A DNA stretch of 64,000 nucleotides from positions 609,024 through 673,023 of the forward strand of contig NZ_FOYD01000001.1 in the NCBI RefSeq assembly GCF_900115905.1, in the 5' to 3' direction. Position 1 is the first letter of the stretch; every line of letters begins with the position of its first letter. Both the position numbers and the translations under genes were made by a program. The DNA comes from Halopseudomonas formosensis. GTDB taxonomy: Bacteria > Pseudomonadota > Gammaproteobacteria > Pseudomonadales > Pseudomonadaceae. Shown here in pieces: positions 1-8,454 of this stretch. The notes below the pieces were generated by a model, which was given only the letters and a program-made list of their open reading frames with translations, had not been told where the DNA came from and did not search any database.

Positions 1-150
1 CGCTACCATGGCCGTGAGGGCTTCATCGAATTCAGCCACCTGCGCACGGTGTACCAGGCCCCGGCAACCGACCCGCGCGGCGAGTGGGGTATGTTGCCGC
101 CCTACCATGAGGGCTTTGCCTCTGTCATCCAGTCACAGATCAGCCGCTGA
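1..150 (+). CDS. Aldehyde dehydrogenase, C-terminal fragment (partial)
   Basis: Only the last 49 codons are inside the window; the reading frame is open from base 1 to a TGA at 148-150. The visible tail contains YHGREGF followed by a short FSHLRTVYQ segment and a PPYHEGF stretch. That resembles the C-terminus of family-3 aldehyde dehydrogenases (coniferyl-aldehyde type), where a GxYHGxxGFxxFSH motif precedes a PPY motif. Those enzymes oxidise aldehydes with NAD(P)+ through a cysteine that would lie upstream, outside the window. The assignment rests on this short tail. Whether it belongs to the steroid island beginning at 2006 cannot be decided, because a chemoreceptor gene intervenes. Confidence 0.55.
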   Translation, partial: RYHGREGFIEFSHLRTVYQAPATDPRGEWGMLPPYHEGFASVIQSQISR

Positions 151-221
151 CCGGCTCCTTACCTGACTTTTCGGCACCCCTGGATCGGGGTGCCGGTCAC
201 CTTTGGCTGGGAGGCCAACCC

Positions 222-1880
222 GTGCCTTTCTCTCTGCGTATCAGTATTGCCACTCGCCTGTTGCTCTGGGCAGGACTGGCAAGTGTTCTGTTCTATACCG
301 CTGTCGCCCTTGGCTGGTACGGTCTGAAGCTGTCCCGGGACAGCCTGCGGGCCGTCCAGGACGAGCAACTGACCGTCATTGCCTGCACCACCGATATCGA
401 GCAGGTGCTCGATGAGAATCGACGGCTGGTGCTGATTGCCTTCCAGTACGATCCGGAAGGCAAGCTGTCCATTGCTCACGACCGGGCGATGTCCCTCTAT
501 CTCGAGCAGATCCGCAGCAACAGTGCGCGCATCGAGGCGCTGCGCAGTATCTTTGCGCAGCGCCCCCTGGATGGTCGGGAGCAGGAGCTGGTAACCCGAT
601 TCGAGGAGCATTACCAGCTCTGGCTTGAGGATCTGGACGCGATGCTGGCCTTGCTGGAGATTGAAGACTTTGCCGTGGTCGGTATGCGTTCCTTCCTGCA
701 GAACGGTGCAGAAGAAGGGCGCCTGGCCCGGGAGGCACTCGCCCAGCTGCGCAGCTATCAGCAGGAAAAGGCCGAAGCAGCATTCGCCGAGGCTGAACGC
801 CGTTATCGCATGACGGTGGGTGTCTACCTGGCACTTGCCATCGTTGGGCTGGTACTCGGCAGCGCTGCTGGTACCCTCACGCTGGCGCGACTGCGCCGGG
901 GTTTTGGCGCAGTATCCAGGCATGCCCAGGCGATCGCCGCGGGGGATCTGACCAGCGAGATGCACATCCAGGGGCGCGACGAGATCGCCGACCTGATGGC
1001 CGAGTTCGCCCGGATGCAGGCCAATCTTCGCGAGCTCATTGGTGGGTTGCGCCAGCAGGTCGAGTTGCTGGGAGGATCCTCCAGCCGTCTGTCAGCCCTG
1101 TCCGATGGCGCCTCGGACATGGCCCGGCAGCAGTCCGATGCGGTGATCAGCATGTCATCGGCGGTAGAGCAGCTGTCGGTGTCGATCGAGGAGGTTGGCA
1201 GTCATGCCGAATCCACCCGGCAGATTACCCAGCAGGCGGCGGCGCGGTCCATCGAAAGCGAAGCGTTGCTGCAGCGCATGACTGCCGAAATGACCGATAT
1301 CGCCGGTGCCGTGCAGCAGACAGCAGAGGATATGCGTGACCTGGAGCGTTTCTCGGCGCAGATCGACAGTGTGATCAGGGTGATCAACGAGGTGGCCGAA
1401 CAGACCAACCTGCTGTCATTGAATGCGGCCATCGAAGCAGCCCGCGCCGGCGAGCTGGGTAGGGGCTTTGCGGTGGTGGCTGCCGAGGTGCGTGAACTGG
1501 CCGAGCGTACCTCCCGGTCAACACTCGAGATAGCCGAGACGGTGAAACAGATCCAGAGCGGAACACGGGCGGTGGCCAGCGGGCTGCAGCACACCGTGGG
1601 TCGGGTCGAGGCCGGCGTCGGGCTGGCACGCCAGGCCGACGGCTCGGTGGCGCAGATTCGCGAAGGCACCGCCGAGGTGATCGTCGCGGTCAACGAGATA
1701 ACCGAGGTGCTCAGGGGGCAGGCCGCGGCAACTCGGGAGATAGCCCAGCGGGTCGAAGGCGTGTCCGAGGGTGCCCGGGAAATGTCCGCCAGTGCTGCTG
1801 ACAGTGCCGCCGCAGCGGTCCAGCTGGAGCACCTGGCAAGCGAGCTGGAAGGCATGGCGCAGCGTTTTCGCAGCGCCTGA
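222..1880 (+). CDS. Methyl-accepting chemotaxis protein (4-helix-bundle-like sensor, HAMP)
   Basis: A 552-residue transmembrane chemoreceptor. The first membrane helix spans about residues 12-33, a mostly helical periplasmic domain about 34-197, and the second membrane helix about 198-222. A HAMP linker follows (about 222-275), then a cytoplasmic signalling coiled coil. The hairpin tip at about 387-428 contains [19 protein letters not shown], the highly conserved CheA/CheW contact region. The ligand domain is about 165 residues and looks like a four-helix-bundle sensor, so the ligand cannot be predicted. The protein ends QRFRSA and has no CheR-tethering pentapeptide. The start is a GTG at 222 after a GGGAGG-like ribosome site. 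It lies directly before the catabolic operon and could sense its substrate, but nothing in the sequence proves that. Confidence 0.9.
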   Translation: MPFSLRISIATRLLLWAGLASVLFYTAVALGWYGLKLSRDSLRAVQDEQLTVIACTTDIEQVLDENRRLVLIAFQYDPEGKLSIAHDRAMSLYLEQIRSNSARIEALRSIFAQRPLDGREQELVTRFEEHYQLWLEDLDAMLALLEIEDFAVVGMRSFLQNGAEEGRLAREALAQLRSYQQEKAEAAFAEAERRYRMTVGVYLALAIVGLVLGSAAGTLTLARLRRGFGAVSRHAQAIAAGDLTSEMHIQGRDEIADLMAEFARMQANLRELIGGLRQQVELLGGSSSRLSALSDGASDMARQQSDAVISMSSAVEQLSVSIEEVGSHAESTRQITQQAAARSIESEALLQRMTAEMTDIAGAVQQTAEDMRDLERFSAQIDSVIRVINEVAEQTNLLSLNAAIEAARAGELGRGFAVVAAEVRELAERTSRSTLEIAETVKQIQSGTRAVASGLQHTVGRVEAGVGLARQADGSVAQIREGTAEVIVAVNEITEVLRGQAAATREIAQRVEGVSEGAREMSASAADSAAAAVQLEHLASELEGMAQRFRSA

Positions 1881-2005
1881 GCCATCCATTTGCCCCTGCG
1901 GACGCTGCCATAGTCCGCTTTGACGATGAGTGAGTGGCACCGGCTCCAGATAATCGAATCAGCTGCGCATAGGGGCGCTGCCGATAGTCTCTGGAGGAGC
2001 ACACG

Positions 2006-3196
2006 ATGGGTGTCACCCGCGAAAGAAGTGAAAAAGAACGCGAATTGCTGGCCAGCGCACGGCAGTTGATCCCGGCGCTGAAAGAGCGGGCCGAGCAGGC
2101 CGACCGGGATATGAAGGTGCCGGTGGAAACCGTGGCCGACATGCGCGAGGCGGGCCTGTTCCGCGCCATGCAGCCCAAGCGCTTCGGCGGTTTCGAGATG
2201 GACCCGCGGGGGTTCTTCGAGATCCAGCAGGCGCTGGCCGAAGGCTGCATGTCCACCGCCTGGATCTACGGCGTGATGGGCGTACACCCCTGGCAGCTGG
2301 CACGCTTCGACGTGCAGGCCCAGGAGGATGTGTGGGGCGACAACCCCGACACTCTGGTGGGCTCGACCTACATGCCGGTGGCCAAGGTAACGCCGGTCGA
2401 GGGTGGTTACCGCATCAGCGGGCGCTGGGGCTACTCCAGCGGCAGCGAACACTGCACCTGGACCCTGCTGGGCGGCATCATCCCGCCGGATGCCAATGGC
2501 GAGGGTGCCGAGCACGGTACCTTCCTGGTGCCGATCAGTGACTACCGCATCGAGCGCAACTGGGATGTCCTGGGCCTGCGTGGCACCGGCAGCCATGACA
2601 TCGTGGTCGAGGACGCCTTCGTGCCGTACCACCGGGTCCAGCGCACCAACAACACCAGCATGGAGGCGACCCCGGGCCGGCTCGTCAATACCAACCCGCT
2701 GTATGCCATTCCCTTCGCCCAGATCTTCACCCGCGCGGTATCCAGCTCCTGCCTGGGCGCGCTGCAGGGCGCCATCAACGAGTTCCGCGCCAATGCCGCC
2801 AGGCATGTCGGCAAGCACGGCGCCAAGACCGCCGAAGACCCGCTGGCCCAGGAAGTGGTCGCCGACGCCACCCTGACCCTGGACCAGCTGCGGCTGGTGC
2901 TCGAGCGCAACATGGCGCATCTGATGGAGCTGGCCGAGCGCAACGAATTCCCCGACGTGGAGACCCGCCTGCTGTACCGCTACCAGTCGGCCTACGTGAC
3001 CAATATCTGCGCCGACAAGGTCGACCAGCTGCTGCGCTGCATGGCTGCTTCGGGGCTGTACAACACCAACCCGGTGGCGCGCGTGTTCCGTGACCTGCAC
3101 CAGGCACGGGGGCATATCTCCAATAACGTGGCGGCCTTCGCCCGGACCTACGGTGCGGTACAGCTGGGCCTGCCCAACCCCGATCCCTACGTCTGA
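2006..3196 (+). CDS. HsaA-like flavin-dependent monooxygenase (acyl-CoA dehydrogenase fold)
   Basis: A 396-residue protein with the acyl-CoA-dehydrogenase fold of group D flavin monooxygenases. Length and overall sequence resemble HsaA, the oxygenase that hydroxylates the phenolic A ring of the 9,10-seco-steroid during steroid breakdown, and 4-hydroxyphenylacetate-type hydroxylases. Visible landmarks are an N-terminal helical domain with FRAMQPKRFGGFEMD (about residues 52-66), the central beta domain with RISGRWGYSSGSEHC (about 135-149), and LGLRGTGSHDIVVED (about 191-205). Such enzymes use reduced flavin from a separate reductase (HsaB type), and no such reductase is adjacent. GGAGGAG lies just before the ATG. 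It is the first gene of a tightly packed operon with KstD-, 3beta-HSD-, KshB- and FadD3-like genes, which supports a steroid role. Specificity is inferred. Confidence 0.78.
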   Translation: MGVTRERSEKERELLASARQLIPALKERAEQADRDMKVPVETVADMREAGLFRAMQPKRFGGFEMDPRGFFEIQQALAEGCMSTAWIYGVMGVHPWQLARFDVQAQEDVWGDNPDTLVGSTYMPVAKVTPVEGGYRISGRWGYSSGSEHCTWTLLGGIIPPDANGEGAEHGTFLVPISDYRIERNWDVLGLRGTGSHDIVVEDAFVPYHRVQRTNNTSMEATPGRLVNTNPLYAIPFAQIFTRAVSSSCLGALQGAINEFRANAARHVGKHGAKTAEDPLAQEVVADATLTLDQLRLVLERNMAHLMELAERNEFPDVETRLLYRYQSAYVTNICADKVDQLLRCMAASGLYNTNPVARVFRDLHQARGHISNNVAAFARTYGAVQLGLPNPDPYV

Positions 3197-3212
3197 GCAA
3201 GTGAGTGTCGAT

Positions 3213-4955
3213 ATGCACAACAACAATGATTACAGCGCAGAATACGACCTGATTGTGGTGGGTTCAGGGGCCGGCGGCATGACCGCAGCGGTCACCGCGG
3301 CGGACCAGGGGCTCAAGGTGCTGGTGGTGGAAAAGGCCGACCAGTACGGCGGCACCTCGGCGCTCTCGGGCGGCGGTATCTGGATCCCCAACAACCACTA
3401 TTTCCGCGCCATGGGTGGCAACGACAGCGAAGAGCTGGCCTGGACCTACCTGAAGGCCGCCGTGGGTGACGAGGTGGATGAAAAGCGCCTGCGCACCTAT
3501 CTGAAGAAAGCCCCGGAAATGATCGCCTGGCTGGAGAAGCACACCCGGGTGCGCTATGCCGTGGCGGAAAAATACCCCGATTACTACCCGCACCTGCCCG
3601 GCTCACTGCCGGGCGGTCGCAGCCTGGACCCGGAACTGTTCGACCTCAGCGCACTGGGTGACGAGCTGGCAACCATGCGTGAAGGCTCGCCGGGCAATAT
3701 GCTGATGGGCCGGATTGCCTGGACCGCCCGGGACGCGCACCGCGCTATGTCCAAGTCCCGCGGCTGGCGCCTGATGGTGCTGTGGATGATGCTGCGCTAC
3801 AAGCTCGACTTTGCCTGGCGCAAGAAAACCAACAGCAAGCGCGACCGCCGCGCCGCGCTGGGCAGCTCGCTGGTCGCCAGCCTGCGGGCCTCGATGATGG
3901 ACCGCGGCATCGCCCTGTGGCTCAAGACGGACCTGCGCGAGCTGGTCCAGGAGGACGGCCGGGTGACCGGCGTGCTGGTCGAGCGTGATGGGCAGCTGCA
4001 GCGCCTCGGCGCGCGCAAGGGTGTGATTCTTGCGGCCGGCGGCTTCGAACAGAACCAGGCGCTGCGCGACAAGTACTTACCCCAGCCGAGCAAGGTGAGC
4101 TGGAGCGCCACGCCCGCCGGTGCGAATACCGGCGCCGCGCTGGAAGCCGCCCTGCAGCTGGGTGCGGCTACCGATCTGATGGATTGGGGCTGGTGGGCGC
4201 CGAGCCTGCTGGTCCCGGGCGAGGAGCGCGCCCGCGGTGTGTTCGCCGAGCGCGCCTTCCCTGGTGCCATCGTGGTCAACGGCCAGGGCAAGCGCTTCGT
4301 TAACGAGGCGGCGCCTTATCTCGAGTTCGTTACCGCCATGTACGATGACCACCAGCAGACCGGTGCCAGCATTCCGGGTTGGGTGATCTTCGACAGCAAG
4401 TTCCGCTTCAACTACGCCATGGGCCCGCTGATGCCGGCGCAGATCATGCCCGACAGCCGCCTGCGCAAGGCCTGGCTGAACAATGTCTATTACAAGGCCG
4501 ATTCACTGGATGCGCTGGCTGGCCAGATCGGTGTTGATGCGGCCGGTCTCAAGGCTACTGTGGCGCGCGTCAACCGCTTTGCCCGCAGCGGGGTGGACGA
4601 GGATTTCGGTCGGGGCGGCAACGTGTTCGACCGCTACTACGGCGACAGCAACATCAAGCCCAATCCCTGCCTGGCACCGATGGAAAAGGGTCCGTACTAC
4701 GCCATGCCCATGTACGCCGGCGATATCGGCACCAAGGGCGGCCTGCTGACCAACGAGCATGCCCAGGTGCTGCACGAATCAGGCGAGCCGATTGCCGGGC
4801 TGTACGCCATCGGCAATACCTCGTCCTCGGTGATGGGCACCACCTATCCCGGTGCCGGCGGTACCCTGGGGCCGGCGATGACCTTCGGCTACGTCGCCGC
4901 GCATCATGTTGCCCAGGCCCAGCAGGAGCGGCGGCATGCAACCACGACTGCTTGA
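3213..4955 (+). CDS. FAD-dependent 3-ketosteroid dehydrogenase (KstD family)
   Basis: A 580-residue flavoprotein of the FAD_binding_2 / 3-ketosteroid dehydrogenase family, which introduces a double bond into ring A of 3-ketosteroids. The FAD-binding glycine motif GSGAGG is at residues 17-22. SGGGIWIPNN follows at 52-61, and YPDYYPHLPGSLPGGRS near 121-137 matches the family's substrate-domain signature. The C-terminal part has GPYYAMPMYAGDIGTKGG (about 493-510) and GNTSSSVMGTTYPGAGGT (about 534-551), typical of KstD proteins. Sequence alone does not separate delta1- from delta4(5alpha)-dehydrogenases. The ATG at 3213 was chosen because an AAGTGAG site precedes it by about 7 bases; a GTG at 3201 is also in frame. 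Seventeen bases separate it from the HsaA-like gene, and its end overlaps the next gene by 20 bases. Confidence 0.82.
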   Translation: MHNNNDYSAEYDLIVVGSGAGGMTAAVTAADQGLKVLVVEKADQYGGTSALSGGGIWIPNNHYFRAMGGNDSEELAWTYLKAAVGDEVDEKRLRTYLKKAPEMIAWLEKHTRVRYAVAEKYPDYYPHLPGSLPGGRSLDPELFDLSALGDELATMREGSPGNMLMGRIAWTARDAHRAMSKSRGWRLMVLWMMLRYKLDFAWRKKTNSKRDRRAALGSSLVASLRASMMDRGIALWLKTDLRELVQEDGRVTGVLVERDGQLQRLGARKGVILAAGGFEQNQALRDKYLPQPSKVSWSATPAGANTGAALEAALQLGAATDLMDWGWWAPSLLVPGEERARGVFAERAFPGAIVVNGQGKRFVNEAAPYLEFVTAMYDDHQQTGASIPGWVIFDSKFRFNYAMGPLMPAQIMPDSRLRKAWLNNVYYKADSLDALAGQIGVDAAGLKATVARVNRFARSGVDEDFGRGGNVFDRYYGDSNIKPNPCLAPMEKGPYYAMPMYAGDIGTKGGLLTNEHAQVLHESGEPIAGLYAIGNTSSSVMGTTYPGAGGTLGPAMTFGYVAAHHVAQAQQERRHATTTA

Positions 4956-5697
4956 CAAGGTAGCGGTAGTCACCGGCGCCGCCAGCGGTATTGGCGCCGC
5001 TGTGGCCCGGCGCTTCGTGGCCGAGGGCGCGCAGGTGGTGCTGACCGACCTGAACCTGGAGCAGGGCGAGCGGCTGGCCGGCGAGCTGGGCGACCAGGCG
5101 CTGTTTCTGCGCCAGGACGTCAGCGATCCGGCGGATTGGCAGGCGCTGGCTGCGCTGGTGCGCGAGCGCTTCCCGCGGCTGGACGTGCTGGTCAACAACG
5201 CCGGCGTTCTGATCCCCGGCAGTATCGAGGAAGCCACGCTGGAACAGTGGCACCGGTTGCTGCGGATCAACTCCGACAGCGTATTTCTCGGGTGCCAGAC
5301 TGCCGTGGCGCTGATGAAGGACGCCGGCGGCGGCTCCATCATCAATATGTCCTCGATTGCGGCGCTGGCTGCGCGCCACGACTACCTGGCCTACGGCGCC
5401 AGCAAGGGTGCGGTCGCTGCGCTGACCCGCAGCGTGGCAGTGCATTGCCGGCGGGCGAAGTACCGCATTCGCTGCAACTCTGTCCATCCCGACGGGGTCA
5501 TGACCCCGATGACCCGCGGCGGCTATCCCCAGGGCATGGACCCCGCGCTGTTCACCATCGACCACGACCCGATGAACCGGGCCTGCCTGCCCGAGGATGT
5601 GGCCGGCGCGGTGCTCTACCTGGCTTCGGACGAATCGCGGGCGGTCAACGGCATCGAGCTGCGCGTGGACAGCGGACAATTTGTAATGAGTATCTGA
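4936..5697 (+). CDS. Short-chain dehydrogenase, 3beta/17beta-hydroxysteroid dehydrogenase-like
   Basis: A 253-residue classical SDR that would oxidise or reduce a hydroxyl/keto group with NAD(P)(H). The cofactor motif TGAASGIG is near residues 13-20, NNAG near 88-91 and the catalytic YxxxK as YGASK. The C-terminal third has CNSVHPDGVMTPM and a tail ending ELRVDSGQFVMSI. As remembered, this resembles the 3beta/17beta-hydroxysteroid dehydrogenase of Comamonas testosteroni (NSIHPDGIYTPMM, then LASDESS). With KstD- and HsaA-like neighbours, a role on the steroid 3- or 17-hydroxyl is likely but inferred. The ATG at 4936, with AGGAG seven bases upstream, is preferred over an upstream ATG at 4906. 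Its start overlaps the KstD-like gene by 20 bases, implying translational coupling. Confidence 0.8.
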   Translation: MQPRLLDKVAVVTGAASGIGAAVARRFVAEGAQVVLTDLNLEQGERLAGELGDQALFLRQDVSDPADWQALAALVRERFPRLDVLVNNAGVLIPGSIEEATLEQWHRLLRINSDSVFLGCQTAVALMKDAGGGSIINMSSIAALAARHDYLAYGASKGAVAALTRSVAVHCRRAKYRIRCNSVHPDGVMTPMTRGGYPQGMDPALFTIDHDPMNRACLPEDVAGAVLYLASDESRAVNGIELRVDSGQFVMSI

Positions 5698-5699
5698 TT

Positions 5700-6734
5700 A
5701 TGACAATGCCCGAATACATCACCCTGGAAGTGGCGGCAGTCATCGCCGAGACCCATGACAGCTGCTCCTTCGAAATGAAGGTGCCGCCGGAACTGGCCGA
5801 GCGCTTCCGCTATCGTCCTGGGCAGTTCCTGACCCTGCGCATTCCCCATGGCGAGGACTGGCTGCCGCGCTGCTACTCGCTGTCCAGCTCGCCCTTTGCT
5901 GCGGAGAACCTGCGGGTGACGGTCAAGCGGGTCGACGACGGGCGCGGCTCCAACTGGCTGTGCGATCAGGTCAAGCCCGGCGACCGGCTGCAGGTGCTGG
6001 CGCCTGCGGGGGTGTTCGTGCCCCGCAGCCTGGACGGCGACTTCCTGCTGTTCGCCGGCGGCAGCGGCATCACCCCGGTGATGTCGATCCTGCGCTCGGT
6101 GCTCAGTCAGGCCCAGGGCCGCATCCGGCTGGTCTATGCCAACCGCGACGAAAAATCGGTGATCTTCAGCGAGCTGCTGCAGGGGCTGGTACGCGAGTAT
6201 CCCGAGCGGTTGCAGGTGGTGCACTGGCTGAACAGCGTGCAGGGCCTGCCGAGCGTGCCGCAGCTGGCCCAGCTGGCGGCCGGCTTCGAGCACGCCGAGG
6301 CCTTCATCTGCGGCCCCGGCCCCTTCATGGATGCCTGCGTCGAGGCTCTCGGCGTGGCCGGCCTGCCGAGCCGGGCAGTGCATGTGGAGCGCTTTGTCTC
6401 CCTGCCCAGCGAAAGCGAGCAGCCCAGCGTTTCCGTGGTGGAACACCTCGGCGCTGCGGCCACCCGGCTGGTGGTGGAGCTGGACGGCAGTACCCACGAG
6501 ATCGACTGCGAGCAGGGTGAACTGCTGCTCGCTGCCATGCGCCGGGAAGGGTTGCAGCCGCCGCATTCCTGCCTGGTCGGTTCCTGCGCTTCCTGCATGT
6601 GCACCCTGGTCGACGGCACCGTGGACCTGCTGAACAACGACGCGCTGGACCAGCAGGAGCTGAACGAGGGCTGGACGCTGGCCTGCCAGGCGGTCGCCAC
6701 CAGCGACCGGGTGCACCTGCGTTTCCCCGACTGA
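5700..6734 (+). CDS. Ferredoxin-NAD(P) oxidoreductase with C-terminal 2Fe-2S domain (KshB-like)
   Basis: A 344-residue electron-transfer protein. The N-terminal FAD domain contains RCYSLSSSP (about residues 58-66), the NAD-binding domain contains FAGGSGITPVMSIL, and a C-terminal plant-type ferredoxin carries the CxxxxCxxC cluster motif (CLVGSCASC) plus a last cysteine in LACQ. This order (FAD, NAD, [2Fe-2S]) and length match KshB, reductase of 3-ketosteroid 9alpha-hydroxylase, and related reductases such as PaaE. No KshA-like Rieske oxygenase is in the window, so the partner must be encoded elsewhere or the protein serves another oxygenase. The ATG at 5700 starts two bases after the SDR stop codon; a second ATG at 5706 is possible. 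Confidence 0.82.
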   Translation: MTMPEYITLEVAAVIAETHDSCSFEMKVPPELAERFRYRPGQFLTLRIPHGEDWLPRCYSLSSSPFAAENLRVTVKRVDDGRGSNWLCDQVKPGDRLQVLAPAGVFVPRSLDGDFLLFAGGSGITPVMSILRSVLSQAQGRIRLVYANRDEKSVIFSELLQGLVREYPERLQVVHWLNSVQGLPSVPQLAQLAAGFEHAEAFICGPGPFMDACVEALGVAGLPSRAVHVERFVSLPSESEQPSVSVVEHLGAAATRLVVELDGSTHEIDCEQGELLLAAMRREGLQPPHSCLVGSCASCMCTLVDGTVDLLNNDALDQQELNEGWTLACQAVATSDRVHLRFPD

Positions 6735-6753
6735 ACAAGTGAGACAACGAGTC

Positions 6754-8370
6754 ATGGCCAGTGTATTCCCGAGCTTTGAAGACCTGCCCGCGTCCATCCC
6801 GGCGCTGGTGCTGGAAGCGGCCGAACGCCATGGCCAGCGCCTGGCGCTGGAAGACGGTGAGCGGCGGATCAGCTACGCCGAGCTGCCCGAGCACATGCTG
6901 CGAGTGACCCGGGCGCTGCTGGCAGCCGGCATCACCCAGGGCGACCGGGTAGTGATCTGGGCGCCCAACAGCATTGACTGGGTGGTGCTGGCGGTCGGCC
7001 TGCAGGCCGCCGGGGCGGTGCTGGTGCCGCTCAATACCCGCATGAAAGGCGCCGAAGCGGCGGACATAGTGGCCCGCAGCGGTGCCCGGCTGGCCTTCGT
7101 GCAGGGGCAGTTCCTCGGTACCGATTACCCGGCGATGCTCAACCAGCACCGCCCGGCGACCCTCGAGCGTCTGGTGGTACTGGATGCCGAGCCGCAGCGG
7201 GCGGGCGACCAGAGTCTGGCGGACTTTCTTGCCGCCGCTGAGGAGGTGCCGCTGAAGCAGGCGCTGGCCAGTGCCCGGTCGATTGCCCCCACGGACCTGT
7301 CGGACCTGCTGTTCACCTCGGGTACCACCGGCAAGTCCAAGGGCGTCATGTGTGCCCATGGGCCGTCCCTGCGCGCCTTCAATGAATATGTACGGATCAT
7401 CGGGCTGGTGCCCGGGGATCGCTACCTGATCGTCAATCCGTTCTTCCATTCCTTCGGCTACAAGGCAGGCTGGCTGACCTGCCTGCTGGGCGGGGCGACC
7501 ATACTGCCGCAGCCGGTATTCGACGCCGACGAGGTGTTCCGGCGGGTGGCCGAGGAGCGCATCACCGTGCTGCCCGGGCCGCCGACCCTGTACCTGTCGA
7601 TGCTCGATCACCCCGAGCTGGGGCGCAAGGACCTGTCCAGCCTGCGGGTGGCGGTGACCGGCGCCTCGACCATCCCGCCGGTGCTCATCCAGCGCATCCG
7701 CAAGGAGCTGGGCTGCGCGGTGGTCACTACCGCCTATGGCCTGACCGAATGCGGTGGGCTGGCCACCATCTGCGACCCGGACGATTCGGCCGAGATCATT
7801 GCCGGCACCAGCGGCCGGCCGATTCCCGGTACCGAGTTGGCGATCCTCGACCCGCAGGGCCAGCCGGTACCCGCGGGGCACAACGGCGAGATCTGCCTGC
7901 GTGGCTTCCACCTGATGCAGGGCTATTTCGGCGACCCCGAGGCCACCCGCAGCACCTTTGATGAGCAGGGCTGGCTGCACACCGGCGACATCGGCAGCCT
8001 GGACGAGCAGGGCAACCTGCGCATCACCGGCCGGCTCAAGGACATGTTCATCGTCGGCGGCTTCAACTGCTACCCGGCGGAGATCGAGGCGGCCCTGAGC
8101 GAGCATCCGGCCATCGCCCAGGTGGCGGTGCTGGGCGTGCCGGATGAGCGTATGGGCGAGGTTGGCTGCGCCTGCGTGGTGCTGCGCCAGGGCGAGACCC
8201 TGGACGCGCCGGCGCTGATCGCCTGGAGCCGGGAGCGGATGGCCAACTACAAGGTGCCGCGGCGGGTGGAGTTCTTTGACCAGTTGCCCACCAACGCTTC
8301 GAACAAGGTGGACAAGTTGCTGCTGGCCCGCCAGCTGCAGGAGGAAGAAAGCGCTTCATACTCTGTATGA
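6754..8370 (+). CDS. Acyl-CoA synthetase, FadD3-like (AMP-binding)
   Basis: A 538-residue adenylate-forming CoA ligase. The phosphate-binding loop FTSGTTGKSKG lies near residue 187. TAYGLTECGG is the A5-type motif, TGDIGSLDEQG and GRLKDMFIVGGFN are the hinge region, and NKVDK near the C-terminus carries the catalytic lysine. The segment PLNTRMKGAEAADIVARSG resembles FadD3, which activates the propionate-bearing CD-ring fragment (HIP) of steroids. Other possibilities are a steroid side-chain CoA ligase or a medium-chain acyl-CoA synthetase. The ATG at 6754 is chosen because the same CAAGTGAG-type ribosome site precedes it as precedes the KstD-like gene; a GTG at 6739 is in frame. It follows the reductase by 19 bases in the same operon. 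Confidence 0.82.
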   Translation: MASVFPSFEDLPASIPALVLEAAERHGQRLALEDGERRISYAELPEHMLRVTRALLAAGITQGDRVVIWAPNSIDWVVLAVGLQAAGAVLVPLNTRMKGAEAADIVARSGARLAFVQGQFLGTDYPAMLNQHRPATLERLVVLDAEPQRAGDQSLADFLAAAEEVPLKQALASARSIAPTDLSDLLFTSGTTGKSKGVMCAHGPSLRAFNEYVRIIGLVPGDRYLIVNPFFHSFGYKAGWLTCLLGGATILPQPVFDADEVFRRVAEERITVLPGPPTLYLSMLDHPELGRKDLSSLRVAVTGASTIPPVLIQRIRKELGCAVVTTAYGLTECGGLATICDPDDSAEIIAGTSGRPIPGTELAILDPQGQPVPAGHNGEICLRGFHLMQGYFGDPEATRSTFDEQGWLHTGDIGSLDEQGNLRITGRLKDMFIVGGFNCYPAEIEAALSEHPAIAQVAVLGVPDERMGEVGCACVVLRQGETLDAPALIAWSRERMANYKVPRRVEFFDQLPTNASNKVDKLLLARQLQEEESASYSV

Positions 8371-8413
8371 GGTATGAGGTATGCGGTTCGCTGTTGGCAT
8401 TCTGATACTTCAG

Positions 8414-8434
8414 GTTCGCAACCACTGTGCGAAC
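8414..8434. promoter_or_regulatory. Inverted repeat in the gap before the first DUF1302 gene
   Basis: GTTCGCA at 8414-8420 is repeated in inverted orientation as TGCGAAC at 8428-8434, with a seven-base loop. It lies in the only gap of appreciable size (84 bases) inside the 2006-11500 gene string. No T-run follows, so it is not a classical terminator. It could be an operator or an mRNA processing hairpin separating the catabolic genes from the envelope pair. A few short TATGAGG direct repeats precede it. Confidence 0.3.
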
Positions 8435-8454
8435 AACAACATCAGGAGCAGACA

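Noticed and set aside
1202..3226. 674-residue reverse-strand open frame
   Set aside because: It runs antisense to the chemoreceptor and the HsaA-like gene, has no recognisable domain and reflects high-GC third-position bias.
5136..5699. N-terminal extension of the KshB-like frame
   Set aside because: It lies inside the SDR gene in another frame, and its Arg/Gly/Ala-rich translation is typical of GC-rich shadows.
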